A stretch of 39,368 nt of DNA from GCA-2731375 sp964507245 (lineage in GTDB: Bacteria; Pseudomonadota; Alphaproteobacteria; GCA-2731375). The notes under the pieces are model-generated. The model was not told the DNA's origin, made no database searches, and saw nothing but the letters and a program-made list of their open reading frames with translations. Positions 24,957 to 33,452 of the stretch are shown one piece after another; position 1 is the stretch's first letter; each line of letters opens with the position of its first letter. A program made the position numbers and the translations under genes. The DNA lies in assembly GCA_964507245.1 (NCBI GenBank), contig CAZDQC010000020.1:1-39368 (forward strand), read 5' to 3'.

Positions 24957-27665
24957 TCAGTCTTCAAGGAATTCTCGGGTCTGTTCGATGGCTTCAGCCA
25001 ATCCGAGGCGTTGCACCTCTAAGCCTTGTGGGAAGGCTGTGGTCAGGCGCGTGGGCAGCATTCCGTCCAGCATTATGAATACGCCCTTGTCATCAGCTCG
25101 GCGAAGGAGACGACCGTACGCCTGCTTCAGGCGCAAACGGGCAATCATGTCGTCATAGCCTTTGCCAAACGCCTTTTTTCGTGCGCGGTGCAGGATATCT
25201 GGCCGGGGCCAGGGCACCCGGTCGAATACAATTAGGCGCAGAGACCGGCCTGGCACATCGACGCCGTCTCTGACCGCGTCTGTACCTAGCAGGCAAGCGT
25301 CCTCCTCGGCCCGGAAAATATCTACTAGGGTGCCGGTGTCCATGGCGTCCACATGCTGTGCGAGGATAGGAATGCCTGCCGCATCCAGAGGCTGGATGAT
25401 TTTTTCATGTACGGCACGTAGGCGTTGAATTGCGGTGAATAGGCCGAGTGCTCCACCACCCGCAGCTAGGAATAATTCTCGATAGGCTGCGGCAACATCG
25501 TTGGGCCGGTTACGGTTGACGTCTCCTACGATCAATATTCGCGTCGCTGTCGTGTAGTCAAAGGGGGAGGGCAGGCTTGTTCGTTCTGCAGGTAGGGCTA
25601 CGTGCAAGGCGCCCGTGTGAACTTCTGCTGAACGCCAGTCATCCGGTGCCTCAGGGGGATTGTCCCTCAAGGTTGCAGAGGTGATGACCACACCATGGGC
25701 TTGACGCAATACCGTATCGGCAAAGGGTTGCGAGGGATCGACCCAATGACGATGCATGCCAATATCACGGTCTTGTCCGCCGATGCGTTCGATAGCAAAC
25801 CAGTCCACAAAATGCTCGGGCGTTGTTTGGCCCAGGTCCAAGAGCATGGAGCGCCAAGCCTGTAACATACCTGCTCGCTGTCTTAGGCTACGGGTAGCGG
25901 CTTCGATGCGCAGGCGACTGGGTGTATCCAAAATTTCCGCCTCCTTATTCAGTCGCGTGATTAGATAGCCGGCAAGCTCCGCCAAAGGTAGGTGTAGGGA
26001 TTCCAAGGCCGCCGCCGTCTCTTTGGCGGCCTGTAATAGATCAGCGTCTGGCTCCTCGACGGAGACTTCCAGACTATAGGGGGATCGGTTGTCGTTTACG
26101 CGGGCTAACACCATGTGGCGGACCCGGGCCAAAAAAGTTTCCATGGGGCCGCGTGGATTATTCTCTATCGCTCGGTTTAGCCAACCCGGTGCAGCCAGAG
26201 CTTTGGCCGAGCGTAGGACGTTTTTCTGAATTAATAAGCCATCGTTATCGCTAATTAGATCGCCGATGCGTGCCTCCAATCCGCGGGTTCGTCGACTTCG
26301 ACGTGAATTGGCTTCTGAGCCCAGTAGCCAGCGCCGTAGTTCCGCTCCCTCACTACCTGTGGCATGGACGGCGAAGGTGCTGTCGGCAGCGTCGAAGACA
26401 TGATGCCCCTCGTCAAAAATATAACGAAGGGGAAGTTGCCCACTATCCGCCTCCAGAACGGCACGGGTCATTACTAAGGCATGGTTTGCTACGACAATTT
26501 CTGCGTTCATGGATTCATGTCGGCTGCGTTCGATAAAGCATTTAGAATAGTGCCTGCAGGCGGAGTAGATACATTCGCCCCGATGATCCGTCAGGGTGGC
26601 AATGGTGCCGGCACCAAAAAGTGTGGCTAGCCAACTAGGGAAGTCGCCGCCCACCATGTCACCATCCCTTGTATGTTCCACCCAGCGTGCAATCAGACCT
26701 AGGGCCACGGAACTGCGGAGGTCGATTCCTGAGGCTTTGGTTGCCTCTTCAAAATTTAACAGACACAGGTAATTTTCTCGGCCCTTGCGTATCACGACGT
26801 TGCGATTCTTTTGCTCCGGGTCGGGATACAGTCGGTTCAATTCGCCATCAATCTGCCGTTGTAGGTTCCGCGTATAGGTAGACAGCCAGACAGTGCCGCC
26901 GTTCTTGCGAGCCCAAAGGCTGGCTGGCGCAATATAGCCCAGCGTTTTGCCCACACCGGTTCCGGCTTCTGCGAGGACTAGGCGGGGCATTTCTGCTTCT
27001 CGCCGCGGCGTAAATGCGACGGATGTGGCGGCGGCATAGGCGAACTGCTGCGGCCTACTTTCGGCCCCAACGCCGATCAGTTCCGCCAATTTTGCCTGTG
27101 CTTCATCTGGTCCAATAGCGTAGTCCGAGGGCGATGACGGAGCCGGCCCATACTCCCGCTCTGGTAAACTTTGCCAAGCCGCGAAGGCATTGCCCTTGCT
27201 CTCTTCTGGCATGCCTAGGGCGGTAAGCACGGGTGGTCCCCATCGCCAGCCTCCTTGGGTCAGGGCGAAGGCGATAGCGCCTAATCGCTCGCGATTTTCT
27301 ATTACTTCGGACAATTCGTTCAAAAGAGCATTGGTCACTTTTTGTAGGGTTAGCGCGGCCTCAACAGCATCGCCCGGCGACGGCAGATTCAGTGCAACAG
27401 CCAAGCCACCTGGAGTAGGCAAACAGAATTGGGCTGGCCGGACAAAGGCAAATAGTTCTAATAAATCGTAGGCTGCCAGTGCCTTCGTCTCTAACCGCTT
27501 GGCGGTGGCGGTGGCGTGGTTGACAATGGGGGTCTCATTTCTTGTTCTGGCCATGGCCGCTGCAGCAGTCATTTCCTCAACCTCGCCGTCGGCGCTTAAC
27601 CAGATGGTTAGGCGCAAGCCGGCTACCATGGCGGGGGCGGAGAACGATACAGTGCTTAGAGTCAT
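24957..27665 (-). CDS. DinG/XPD-family ATP-dependent DNA helicase
   Basis: A 902-residue superfamily 2 helicase with iron-sulfur cluster marks. The Walker A motif AGTGVGKT ends with Lys240, the DEAH-type box reads DEGH (Asp418), and the motor continues with VITSATLRD and LKQAYGRLLRR (motif VI). Cys301, Cys365, Cys370 and Cys376 lie between the first motifs, in the place where XPD and DinG bind a 4Fe-4S cluster. The first 200 residues are an extra N-terminal domain (with YDLLELFAFVRP) seen in alphaproteobacterial relatives. Probable role: unwinding structured DNA or RNA-DNA hybrids during repair or replication. Divergent from lysS with a 99-base shared gap. Confidence 0.9.
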   Translation of the reverse strand: MTLSTVSFSAPAMVAGLRLTIWLSADGEVEEMTAAAAMARTRNETPIVNHATATAKRLETKALAAYDLLELFAFVRPAQFCLPTPGGLAVALNLPSPGDAVEAALTLQKVTNALLNELSEVIENRERLGAIAFALTQGGWRWGPPVLTALGMPEESKGNAFAAWQSLPEREYGPAPSSPSDYAIGPDEAQAKLAELIGVGAESRPQQFAYAAATSVAFTPRREAEMPRLVLAEAGTGVGKTLGYIAPASLWARKNGGTVWLSTYTRNLQRQIDGELNRLYPDPEQKNRNVVIRKGRENYLCLLNFEEATKASGIDLRSSVALGLIARWVEHTRDGDMVGGDFPSWLATLFGAGTIATLTDHRGECIYSACRHYSKCFIERSRHESMNAEIVVANHALVMTRAVLEADSGQLPLRYIFDEGHHVFDAADSTFAVHATGSEGAELRRWLLGSEANSRRSRRTRGLEARIGDLISDNDGLLIQKNVLRSAKALAAPGWLNRAIENNPRGPMETFLARVRHMVLARVNDNRSPYSLEVSVEEPDADLLQAAKETAAALESLHLPLAELAGYLITRLNKEAEILDTPSRLRIEAATRSLRQRAGMLQAWRSMLLDLGQTTPEHFVDWFAIERIGGQDRDIGMHRHWVDPSQPFADTVLRQAHGVVITSATLRDNPPEAPDDWRSAEVHTGALHVALPAERTSLPSPFDYTTATRILIVGDVNRNRPNDVAAAYRELFLAAGGGALGLFTAIQRLRAVHEKIIQPLDAAGIPILAQHVDAMDTGTLVDIFRAEEDACLLGTDAVRDGVDVPGRSLRLIVFDRVPWPRPDILHRARKKAFGKGYDDMIARLRLKQAYGRLLRRADDKGVFIMLDGMLPTRLTTAFPQGLEVQRLGLAEAIEQTREFLED

Positions 27666-27764
27666 AGGGTTAGATCATAAGGCCTTGCAGAGCTACTCAC
27701 CATCGGTTGACGTGGCGCGCGTTTTGTCTAATGTCGCGCTCCGCACGAAGGGAACGCCCTTAAA

Positions 27765-29345
27765 ATGAATTCCGAGCTCGCAAAAGATCATAAAGCTTGG
27801 CCCTTTCAAGAGGGGAGATCTCTGTTGAAACGGGTCAATAACAAGACGCCGGACAAGGGTCATGTTCTGTTTGAGACGGGTTATGGTCCATCGGGTCTGC
27901 CCCATATTGGCACCTTTGGGGAGGTGGCGCGCACGGCAATGGTGCGCCGGGCGTTCGAGGAGCTGTCTGACATTCCGACACGGTTGGTGGCGTTCTCCGA
28001 TGATATGGACGGCATGCGTAAGGTACCCGACAACGTTCCCAATCAAGATATGCTGGCTCAGTTCCTGGAAATGCCCTTGACAAAAGTCCCGGATCCCTTT
28101 GGCACCCATGACAGTTTTGGTGCCCATAACAATGCGCGGCTGCAGGCGTTCTTGGATCAGTTCGGTTTCGATTATGAATTCGTATCGTCGACGGATTGTT
28201 ACCAATCCGGCCGATTCGATGAAGCCTTGCTGGCTGTCCTGCGTGCATACGACGAAGTCATGGAGGTCATCCTACCCACATTAGGCACTGAACGCAGGGA
28301 GACATACAGCCCGTTTCTGCCTGTCTGTCCAGAAACGGGTAAGGTGCTGCAGACCCCTATTATTGAAAAGAATTTGGACGTGGGTACGGTGGTTTACGAA
28401 AACGGGTCTGGCAAAAAAGTAGAAGTTCCCATAACTGGTGGGCATTGCAAGCTGCAATGGAAGGCGGATTGGGCTATGCGCTGGTTTGCCTTGGATGTGG
28501 ATTACGAAATGTCGGGTAAGGATTTGATCGAATCTGTGAAGCTGTCGTCCAAAATTTGCCGAATTCTTGGGGCTAGCCCGCCAGAGAGCTTCACTTACGA
28601 ACTATTTTTGGATCATGAAGGAAAGAAAATTTCGAAGTCCGTCGGCAACGGAATAACTATTGACGAATGGTTGCGGTACGCTTCACCGGAAAGCCTGTCA
28701 TTGTACATGTTCCAGCAGCCGCGACGTGCTAAGCGCCTGTATTTCGATGTCATTCCTCGTGCGGTGGATGATTATTTGAGGTATTTGGAAGGCTTCCATT
28801 GTCAGGAGGAAGAGGAAAGACTTGCCAATCCGGCCTGGCATATACACGGTGGCCAACCACCCCAGGAAGGCGTGCCTGTTACATTCGCCCTATTAATGAA
28901 CTTGGCCAGCGCTTGCAATTCTGAGGACCCGGAAGTGTTATGGGGCTTCATCTCCCGTTATGCTCCTGGTGCGGACCGTGATGGCCATCCCATGTTGGAT
29001 GCGCTAGTTGGCTATGCCATCAACTATTATCGGGATTTCGTGAAGCCTCATAAACAGTACAGAGATCCAACAGACAAGGAACGGGCTGCAATGGAAGACC
29101 TGCTGACTGTTTTGGAAGGTATGGAGCCAGGCTCGTCCAGCTCGGAAATCCAGAATCAGGTCTACGAGATTGGCAAGGTGCATGAATTTGAAAATTTGCG
29201 GAGCTGGTTCAAGGCTCTTTACGAGGTCTTGTTTGGACAAAGCCAGGGCCCCCGTTTTGGATCTTTTGCTGCCCTTTACGGCGTTGACGAAACGGCAGCA
29301 CTTGTGCGACGTGCATTGGCGGGGGATGATTTGACCGCAGAGTAA
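27765..29345 (+). CDS. lysS: Class I lysyl-tRNA synthetase
   Basis: A 526-residue class I LysRS (LysK type), which charges tRNA-Lys using ATP and lysine. The class I signatures are HIGT at residues 47-50 (after GYGPSGLP) and KISKS at residues 288-292. This archaeal-type enzyme replaces the class II form in most Alphaproteobacteria, and so supports the assignment. No class II lysS is in the window. The start is ATG 27765; a small hairpin (AAGGG/CCCTT, 27748-27761, loop AACG) spans the AAGGG ribosome site. A promoter may be TTGACG (27707) with TAATGT (27729). It is followed after 22 bases by the SMP-30 gene. Confidence 0.97.
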   Translation: MNSELAKDHKAWPFQEGRSLLKRVNNKTPDKGHVLFETGYGPSGLPHIGTFGEVARTAMVRRAFEELSDIPTRLVAFSDDMDGMRKVPDNVPNQDMLAQFLEMPLTKVPDPFGTHDSFGAHNNARLQAFLDQFGFDYEFVSSTDCYQSGRFDEALLAVLRAYDEVMEVILPTLGTERRETYSPFLPVCPETGKVLQTPIIEKNLDVGTVVYENGSGKKVEVPITGGHCKLQWKADWAMRWFALDVDYEMSGKDLIESVKLSSKICRILGASPPESFTYELFLDHEGKKISKSVGNGITIDEWLRYASPESLSLYMFQQPRRAKRLYFDVIPRAVDDYLRYLEGFHCQEEEERLANPAWHIHGGQPPQEGVPVTFALLMNLASACNSEDPEVLWGFISRYAPGADRDGHPMLDALVGYAINYYRDFVKPHKQYRDPTDKERAAMEDLLTVLEGMEPGSSSSEIQNQVYEIGKVHEFENLRSWFKALYEVLFGQSQGPRFGSFAALYGVDETAALVRRALAGDDLTAE

Positions 29346-29367
29346 AAATGTATGGGAGGTGCGTCAA

Positions 29368-30219
29368 ATGCAGGAACTAGCCACGGGCTATGGTTTGATC
29401 GAAGGCCCAGTTTGGGATGACAAACGCGGTTTAATCTATTCAGACGTCATCAATGGTGGTGTATTTTGCATCGGACTGGATAATTCGGTTAGTCAGATCA
29501 TTGACCACCGTCGCGGCATTGGTGGCATGGCCCTACATGAGAATGGTGGTGTCGTAGTTTCAGGACGAAATATCGCCCTGAAACCGGCAGATGGCGGCGA
29601 TACCCAGATCCTATTGCCGAATAATCCCGAAGGTGGCTGGATCGGTTTCAATGATATTACGACGGATGCCAAGGGACGCATCTATGCTGGAGCGTTGTCA
29701 TTCCGTCCAGTGGATAGCGACGAAGTTCCGAAACCCGCCGATTTGTTTTTGATCGACTTGGATGGTAGTGCACGCAAGGTGGGTGGCGATGTGATGCTCA
29801 CCAACGGCCTGGGCTTCTCTCCCGACGGCACAAAATTGTATCATTCTGAATCCCGACGGGACCGCATACGCATTTATGACGTAGAAGAAAACGGCGACCT
29901 AAGTTCCCATCGTACGTTCGCAGATACAGGTGATGTTACACCGGATGGTCTTGCCGTCGCGGTGGATGGTAGTGTCTGGGTCGCTATGGCCGATGGCGGC
30001 CGTGTGGATGTGTTCGAGCCAGATGGTAGCCTGCGTCGTTCCATTAAATGCTCTCTACCGATGGTAACCTCTGTCTGTTTTGGCGGTGCGGATCTGATGG
30101 ATCTATATGTGGTTACGGGTAGCCGTGGGACTGATCGGCACGACGCCGGTACGGTGTTCTGCACACGTGCCGACGTGGCTGGTTTGCCTCTAGCCCCGGC
30201 GGCGGTAGCAGTTGGTTAG
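29368..30219 (+). CDS. SMP-30/gluconolactonase/LRE-family protein (first copy)
   Basis: A 283-residue six-bladed beta-propeller of the SMP-30/gluconolactonase family, which binds one divalent metal and opens sugar lactones. Metal ligands are visible as the glutamate in EGPVWDD near the start, the asparagines in GFNDITTDAKG and LTNGLGFSPDG, and the aspartate in TPDGLAVAVDGS. ATG 29368 is chosen because GGGAGG lies nine bases upstream; a GTG at 29359 is inside that site. It follows lysS by 22 bases and overlaps the next gene. Substrate is unknown: gluconolactone, another aldonolactone or an organophosphate-like compound are all possible. Confidence 0.92.
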   Translation: MQELATGYGLIEGPVWDDKRGLIYSDVINGGVFCIGLDNSVSQIIDHRRGIGGMALHENGGVVVSGRNIALKPADGGDTQILLPNNPEGGWIGFNDITTDAKGRIYAGALSFRPVDSDEVPKPADLFLIDLDGSARKVGGDVMLTNGLGFSPDGTKLYHSESRRDRIRIYDVEENGDLSSHRTFADTGDVTPDGLAVAVDGSVWVAMADGGRVDVFEPDGSLRRSIKCSLPMVTSVCFGGADLMDLYVVTGSRGTDRHDAGTVFCTRADVAGLPLAPAAVAVG

Positions 30220-30919
30220 GGAAACGGATCTTTATCTTCCCGTAAAAGAATTTCTGGAGGCGCGTGGTTACACCGTTAAGTCAGAGGTCCAGAACTGTGA
30301 TGTCGTAGCGGTCAAGGACGAAGAACCGATCGTCGTCGTGGAATTGAAACTGACTTTTTCCATGGATCTGGTGCTGCAAGGTATTCAACGTCAAAGTATT
30401 ACCGATGATGTGTATGTCGCTGTGCGCGCGCCCGACACCCCGGCCAAGCATCGCAGTTGGCGGAGCCGACAGCGGGACTACAAGAAACTTTGCCGCATGC
30501 TGGGCCTGGGACTTATGATTGTGAACCCGGATCTATCGCGGGAACGGAATGTGAATGTGCTTGTAGATCCGGGACCCTATGTGCCGCGAAAAATTAAGCA
30601 GCAAAAAACCCGGTTGATGTTGGAATTCGCTAAACGAACCGGCGATCCCAACACAGGCGGGGCAAATCGCACCCGCATTATCACTGCATACCGCCAAGAC
30701 GCCCTGCGCTGTGCTATGGCCTTGAACCGCAAAGGCAGTCTCAAGGTGGCCGATATACGAGCCGCCACAGGCGTAGAGAAGGCTGGATCAATTTTGCAAA
30801 GAAACCACTACGGTTGGTTTGAGCGTATAGGAAGGGGTGTCTATCGTTTATCAGAAGCGGGTGGCGAAAGCCTTGCATCGTTTAGACGTATCCTTCCGGA
30901 GATTGATGGAAAAAAATAG
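30212..30919 (+). CDS. DUF2161 putative PD-(D/E)XK phosphodiesterase
   Basis: A 235-residue protein of the DUF2161 family, predicted to have a PD-(D/E)XK nuclease-like core. The core is visible near the N terminus as NCDVVAV followed by VVVELKL, giving the acidic and Glu-x-Lys residues. The C-terminal part, after a basic linker, looks like a small winged helix (KVADIRAATGVEKAGSILQRN). The start is a TTG at 30212 that overlaps the preceding stop by eight bases; no ATG is nearby, so expression may depend on coupling. No restriction or modification partner is adjacent. Whether it cuts nucleic acid is unknown. Confidence 0.82.
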   Translation: MVRETDLYLPVKEFLEARGYTVKSEVQNCDVVAVKDEEPIVVVELKLTFSMDLVLQGIQRQSITDDVYVAVRAPDTPAKHRSWRSRQRDYKKLCRMLGLGLMIVNPDLSRERNVNVLVDPGPYVPRKIKQQKTRLMLEFAKRTGDPNTGGANRTRIITAYRQDALRCAMALNRKGSLKVADIRAATGVEKAGSILQRNHYGWFERIGRGVYRLSEAGGESLASFRRILPEIDGKK

Positions 30920-30993
30920 TTATAGATCTACTTCAGAGCGCATGGACGGCTGACGAATGCGCTACTAGCAATTCTTGTAGCCGTATTCCATAG

Positions 30994-31029
30994 CGACAAC
31001 GAAAGTCTCAATCCTTGTCGGCGGTTTTT
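30994..31029 (+). terminator. Weak candidate terminator after the DUF2161 gene
   Basis: CGACAA (30994-30999) pairs with TTGTCG (31015-31020), a six-base stem with a 15-base loop, followed by GCGG and TTTTTA. Stem length and the GC-rich gap before the T-run make it only moderately convincing. Confidence 0.4.
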
Positions 31030-31044
31030 ATGCGCTCCGTGCTG

Positions 31045-31127
31045 GTAAGGGATGAAATTACCTTACGCGAAGGGTGGTGTAACGGGTATCAGAAGATACT
31101 GGGTCGAGAGGGGCACGTGGCTATAAT
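31045..31127 (+). promoter_or_regulatory. Promoter region of the second lactonase operon
   Basis: A perfect TATAAT lies at 31122-31127, about 30 bases before the ATG at 31157, but no good -35 was found at 16-18 bases, so an activator may be needed. An inverted repeat GTAAGG (31045-31050) / CCTTAC (31061-31066) sits 56 bases upstream of the -10 and could be its binding site; no regulator gene is adjacent. The other bases of the 237-base gap show nothing more than the weak terminator. Confidence 0.45.
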
Positions 31128-31156
31128 AACTACGAATTTATAGAGGAGTAGGGATA

Positions 31157-32137
31157 ATGGTTGCAGATCAATTCCACATTGAGCCTAGTGATCTTGGCAC
31201 CTACGGTAATGGCCTCACCCGCCCCGAGTGCGTGCTATGCCTGTCGGATGGTACGGTAATAACATCACATGCCGGAGGCGGCGTCAGCGTGATCGCGTCC
31301 GCAAGAGGTCGTAGAGATATTCTTGGCGTGCGCGACAGTTTACCAGCGGTCGTTACCAATGGTTTTGCCCTGACAAAAAAGGGTGATTTTCTGCTCGCAG
31401 ACCTACATGGGGAGGGAGGCGGCATTTGGAGACTGACTCTAGATGGCCAGGTTAGCCCATTTTTGGTGGAGATCGATGGTGCACCCATACCACCAACCAA
31501 CTTTGTCGGCATCGACCACAAGGACCGTGTATGGATCACTGTTTCCACGCGCCATGACCCCCGTGCTTCGGCTTATCGGGGCGATGTGGCGGACGGTTTC
31601 ATTATCTTGGTGGATGACTTGGGTCCACGGCTCGTCGCCGACGGGGTGGGCTACACTAATGAGGCAATCGTAGACCCATCTGGCGACTGGTTGTTTGTCA
31701 ACGAAACTATGGCACGACGGACGTCGCGGTACCAGATTACGAAAGATGGACTGGGGCCCAGGGAAACCTTCGTCGAGTATGGTGCCGGTACATTTCCTGA
31801 TGGTTTGGCGTTCGACGAAGAGGGGGCGTTTTGGATGACCTCGGTGGTATCAAACCGTGTCATTCGGGTCACGCCCGATCGCAAAAAACACGTAGTGATC
31901 GAGGAAAATGATCCTGAGCTATTGGCTGAGGTGGAAAAGGCCTTTCAGGCCGGACAAATGGGCCGGGAACATCTTGATAATATCCAGACGGAGATTATGC
32001 AGTCTATCTCTTCCATTGCTTTTGGCGGACCGGATCTCAGAACGGCCTATCTCGGCAATCTTTTGGATACTAAGTTGTACACTTTCGATAGCCCGATAGC
32101 GGGTTATGCCCCTGCTCATTGGGGCATTTGTCTATGA
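31157..32137 (+). CDS. SMP-30/gluconolactonase/LRE-family protein (second copy)
   Basis: A 326-residue SMP-30-type beta-propeller, longer than and clearly distinct from the copy at 29368. The metal site is recognisable in LTRPECVL (Glu), PPTNFVGIDHKDR (Asn), GYTNEAIVDPSGD (Asn) and TFPDGLAFDEEGA (Asp). Extra length lies between about residues 245 and 290 (ELLAEVEKAFQAGQMG region). ATG 31157 has GAGGAG at 31143-31148 as a strong ribosome site. It overlaps the next small gene by ATGA and so begins a three-gene operon with it and a Gfo/Idh/MocA oxidoreductase. A sugar oxidised by the dehydrogenase to a lactone and then opened here is a sensible scheme, inferred from families only. Confidence 0.92.
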   Translation: MVADQFHIEPSDLGTYGNGLTRPECVLCLSDGTVITSHAGGGVSVIASARGRRDILGVRDSLPAVVTNGFALTKKGDFLLADLHGEGGGIWRLTLDGQVSPFLVEIDGAPIPPTNFVGIDHKDRVWITVSTRHDPRASAYRGDVADGFIILVDDLGPRLVADGVGYTNEAIVDPSGDWLFVNETMARRTSRYQITKDGLGPRETFVEYGAGTFPDGLAFDEEGAFWMTSVVSNRVIRVTPDRKKHVVIEENDPELLAEVEKAFQAGQMGREHLDNIQTEIMQSISSIAFGGPDLRTAYLGNLLDTKLYTFDSPIAGYAPAHWGICL

Positions 32138-32355
32138 GCAACAACAAAAGAATAGAATCCCCAAACTTTCTAGGTGATGCCATACGTTTGCCGGCCTCCA
32201 AATCTGCCCTCGGCAAGGATGCGCGGGCCGCGGCACGTGAACGGATTGAAAAGGCGCAGGAGATGGCAAAATCCGATGGTCCGGTATTGACCTTTGAATT
32301 TGGCAATACGGATAAGGCTGTCAACAATTTTGTCGAATTGTTGCGGGGTGCATAG
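32134..32355 (+). CDS. 73-residue protein of unknown function
   Basis: A short gene locked into the operon: its ATG overlaps the lactonase stop as ATGA and it ends three bases before the oxidoreductase ATG. Residues 1-25 are mixed and contain SPNFLGDAIRLP. The centre is a charged helix (KDARAAARERIEKAQEMAK) and the end has VLTFEFGNTDKAVNNFVELL, a likely strand-helix. No cysteines, no signal peptide and no membrane segment. I do not recognise a family. Overlap on one side and a three-base gap on the other argue that it is real. It may be a small partner or regulator of one of its neighbours. Confidence 0.65.
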   Translation: MSNNKRIESPNFLGDAIRLPASKSALGKDARAAARERIEKAQEMAKSDGPVLTFEFGNTDKAVNNFVELLRGA

Positions 32356-32358
32356 GTA

Positions 32359-33375
32359 ATGCCGGTGCGCGTGGCAGTTGTCGGTGCGGGTTATTTTGCC
32401 CAATTTCACCAGGAAGCTTGGGCACGGTTGCCGGGCACGAAACTTGTGGGGATTGCTGATCTGGATGCGGCAAAGGCGGCGACCGCTGCCGCAAATTTTG
32501 GCGTGCCGGCTTTTTCAGACCATGAAGCATTGTTCGATGCAACTAAACCCGACCTTGTCGATATTGCGACGCCGCCGGCTTCTCATCTAGAACTTGTCAA
32601 TGCCGTTGCCGGTCGGGGTCTGCCTGGAATCTGCCAAAAGCCTCTTGCCCCTACGCTTGAGGTGGCAAAGGAGGTGGTAGCGGCCGCAGAAAATGCGGGA
32701 ACTTTGTTGGTGGTGCACGAAAATTTCCGCTTTCAGCCTTGGTATCGGGAGATGCGCCGCCTGATTAGAAGTGGACAGCTGGGCAATCTGCACGGTTTGT
32801 CGTTCCGATTACGCCCAGGAGATGGCCAGGGCCCCATGGCCTATCTTTCCCGTCAACCCTATTTTCAGCACATGGAGCGGTTTTTGGTGCATGAAACTGC
32901 GATCCATTTTATCGACACCTTTCGTTTTCTCTTGGGCGAGGTCTCGGGCGTGACGGCCCGACTACGCCACCTAAATTCTTATATTGTGGGGGAAGACGCG
33001 GGCATAATTGTCTTCGATTTTGCTGCCGGTCAGACTGGATTGTTTGACGGCAACCGCTTGAACGATCACGTAGCTGAAAACACCCGGTTGACCATGGGTG
33101 AAATGTGGCTGGAGGGTTCGGCCGGGGTGCTGCGACTAGACGGAAGGGCTCGATTATGGTGGAAACCTCAGGGTGGAAATGAGGTGCAGCATCCATACAG
33201 CTGGCCAGACACAGGATTTGCCGGTGACTGTGTCCATGCACTACAAGCACACGTGATTTCGCATTTGCGCAATGGTACTTGTTTAGAAAATTCGGCGCGG
33301 GAATATCTTCGCAACATCGAGATTGAGGAAGCTGTCTATCGCTCTGCTAAGGAAAATCGGCACGTACCATTATAA
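32359..33375 (+). CDS. Gfo/Idh/MocA-family oxidoreductase
   Basis: A 338-residue NAD(P)-dependent oxidoreductase of the Gfo/Idh/MocA family. The Rossmann domain opens RVAVVGAGYFAQFH, with DIATPPASH after the third strand. The usual EKP catalytic motif reads QKPL here, keeping the lysine but not the glutamate. The C-terminal domain has HETAIHFIDTFRFLLGEV, including the family histidines. Members act on sugars, inositols or bile-pigment-like substrates. It is the third gene of the lactonase operon, directly behind the 73-residue protein. Its likely product, a lactone or keto sugar, would be the substrate of the lactonase. Downstream a 10-base-loop hairpin (33416-33437) may mark the convergent end. 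Confidence 0.92.
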   Translation: MPVRVAVVGAGYFAQFHQEAWARLPGTKLVGIADLDAAKAATAAANFGVPAFSDHEALFDATKPDLVDIATPPASHLELVNAVAGRGLPGICQKPLAPTLEVAKEVVAAAENAGTLLVVHENFRFQPWYREMRRLIRSGQLGNLHGLSFRLRPGDGQGPMAYLSRQPYFQHMERFLVHETAIHFIDTFRFLLGEVSGVTARLRHLNSYIVGEDAGIIVFDFAAGQTGLFDGNRLNDHVAENTRLTMGEMWLEGSAGVLRLDGRARLWWKPQGGNEVQHPYSWPDTGFAGDCVHALQAHVISHLRNGTCLENSAREYLRNIEIEEAVYRSAKENRHVPL

Positions 33376-33452
33376 AGAAGTATGTTAACTAGTGGCTGAA
33401 TTTTGCATTTTGTAAGAAGTCAAATCAACAAGACTTCATCACGAATAGAGCG

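Noticed and set aside
33416..33437. Hairpin GAAGTC/GACTTC as a bidirectional terminator between the oxidoreductase and folE
   Set aside because: Six base pairs of mixed composition without a T-run directly behind on either strand; too weak to annotate as a terminator.
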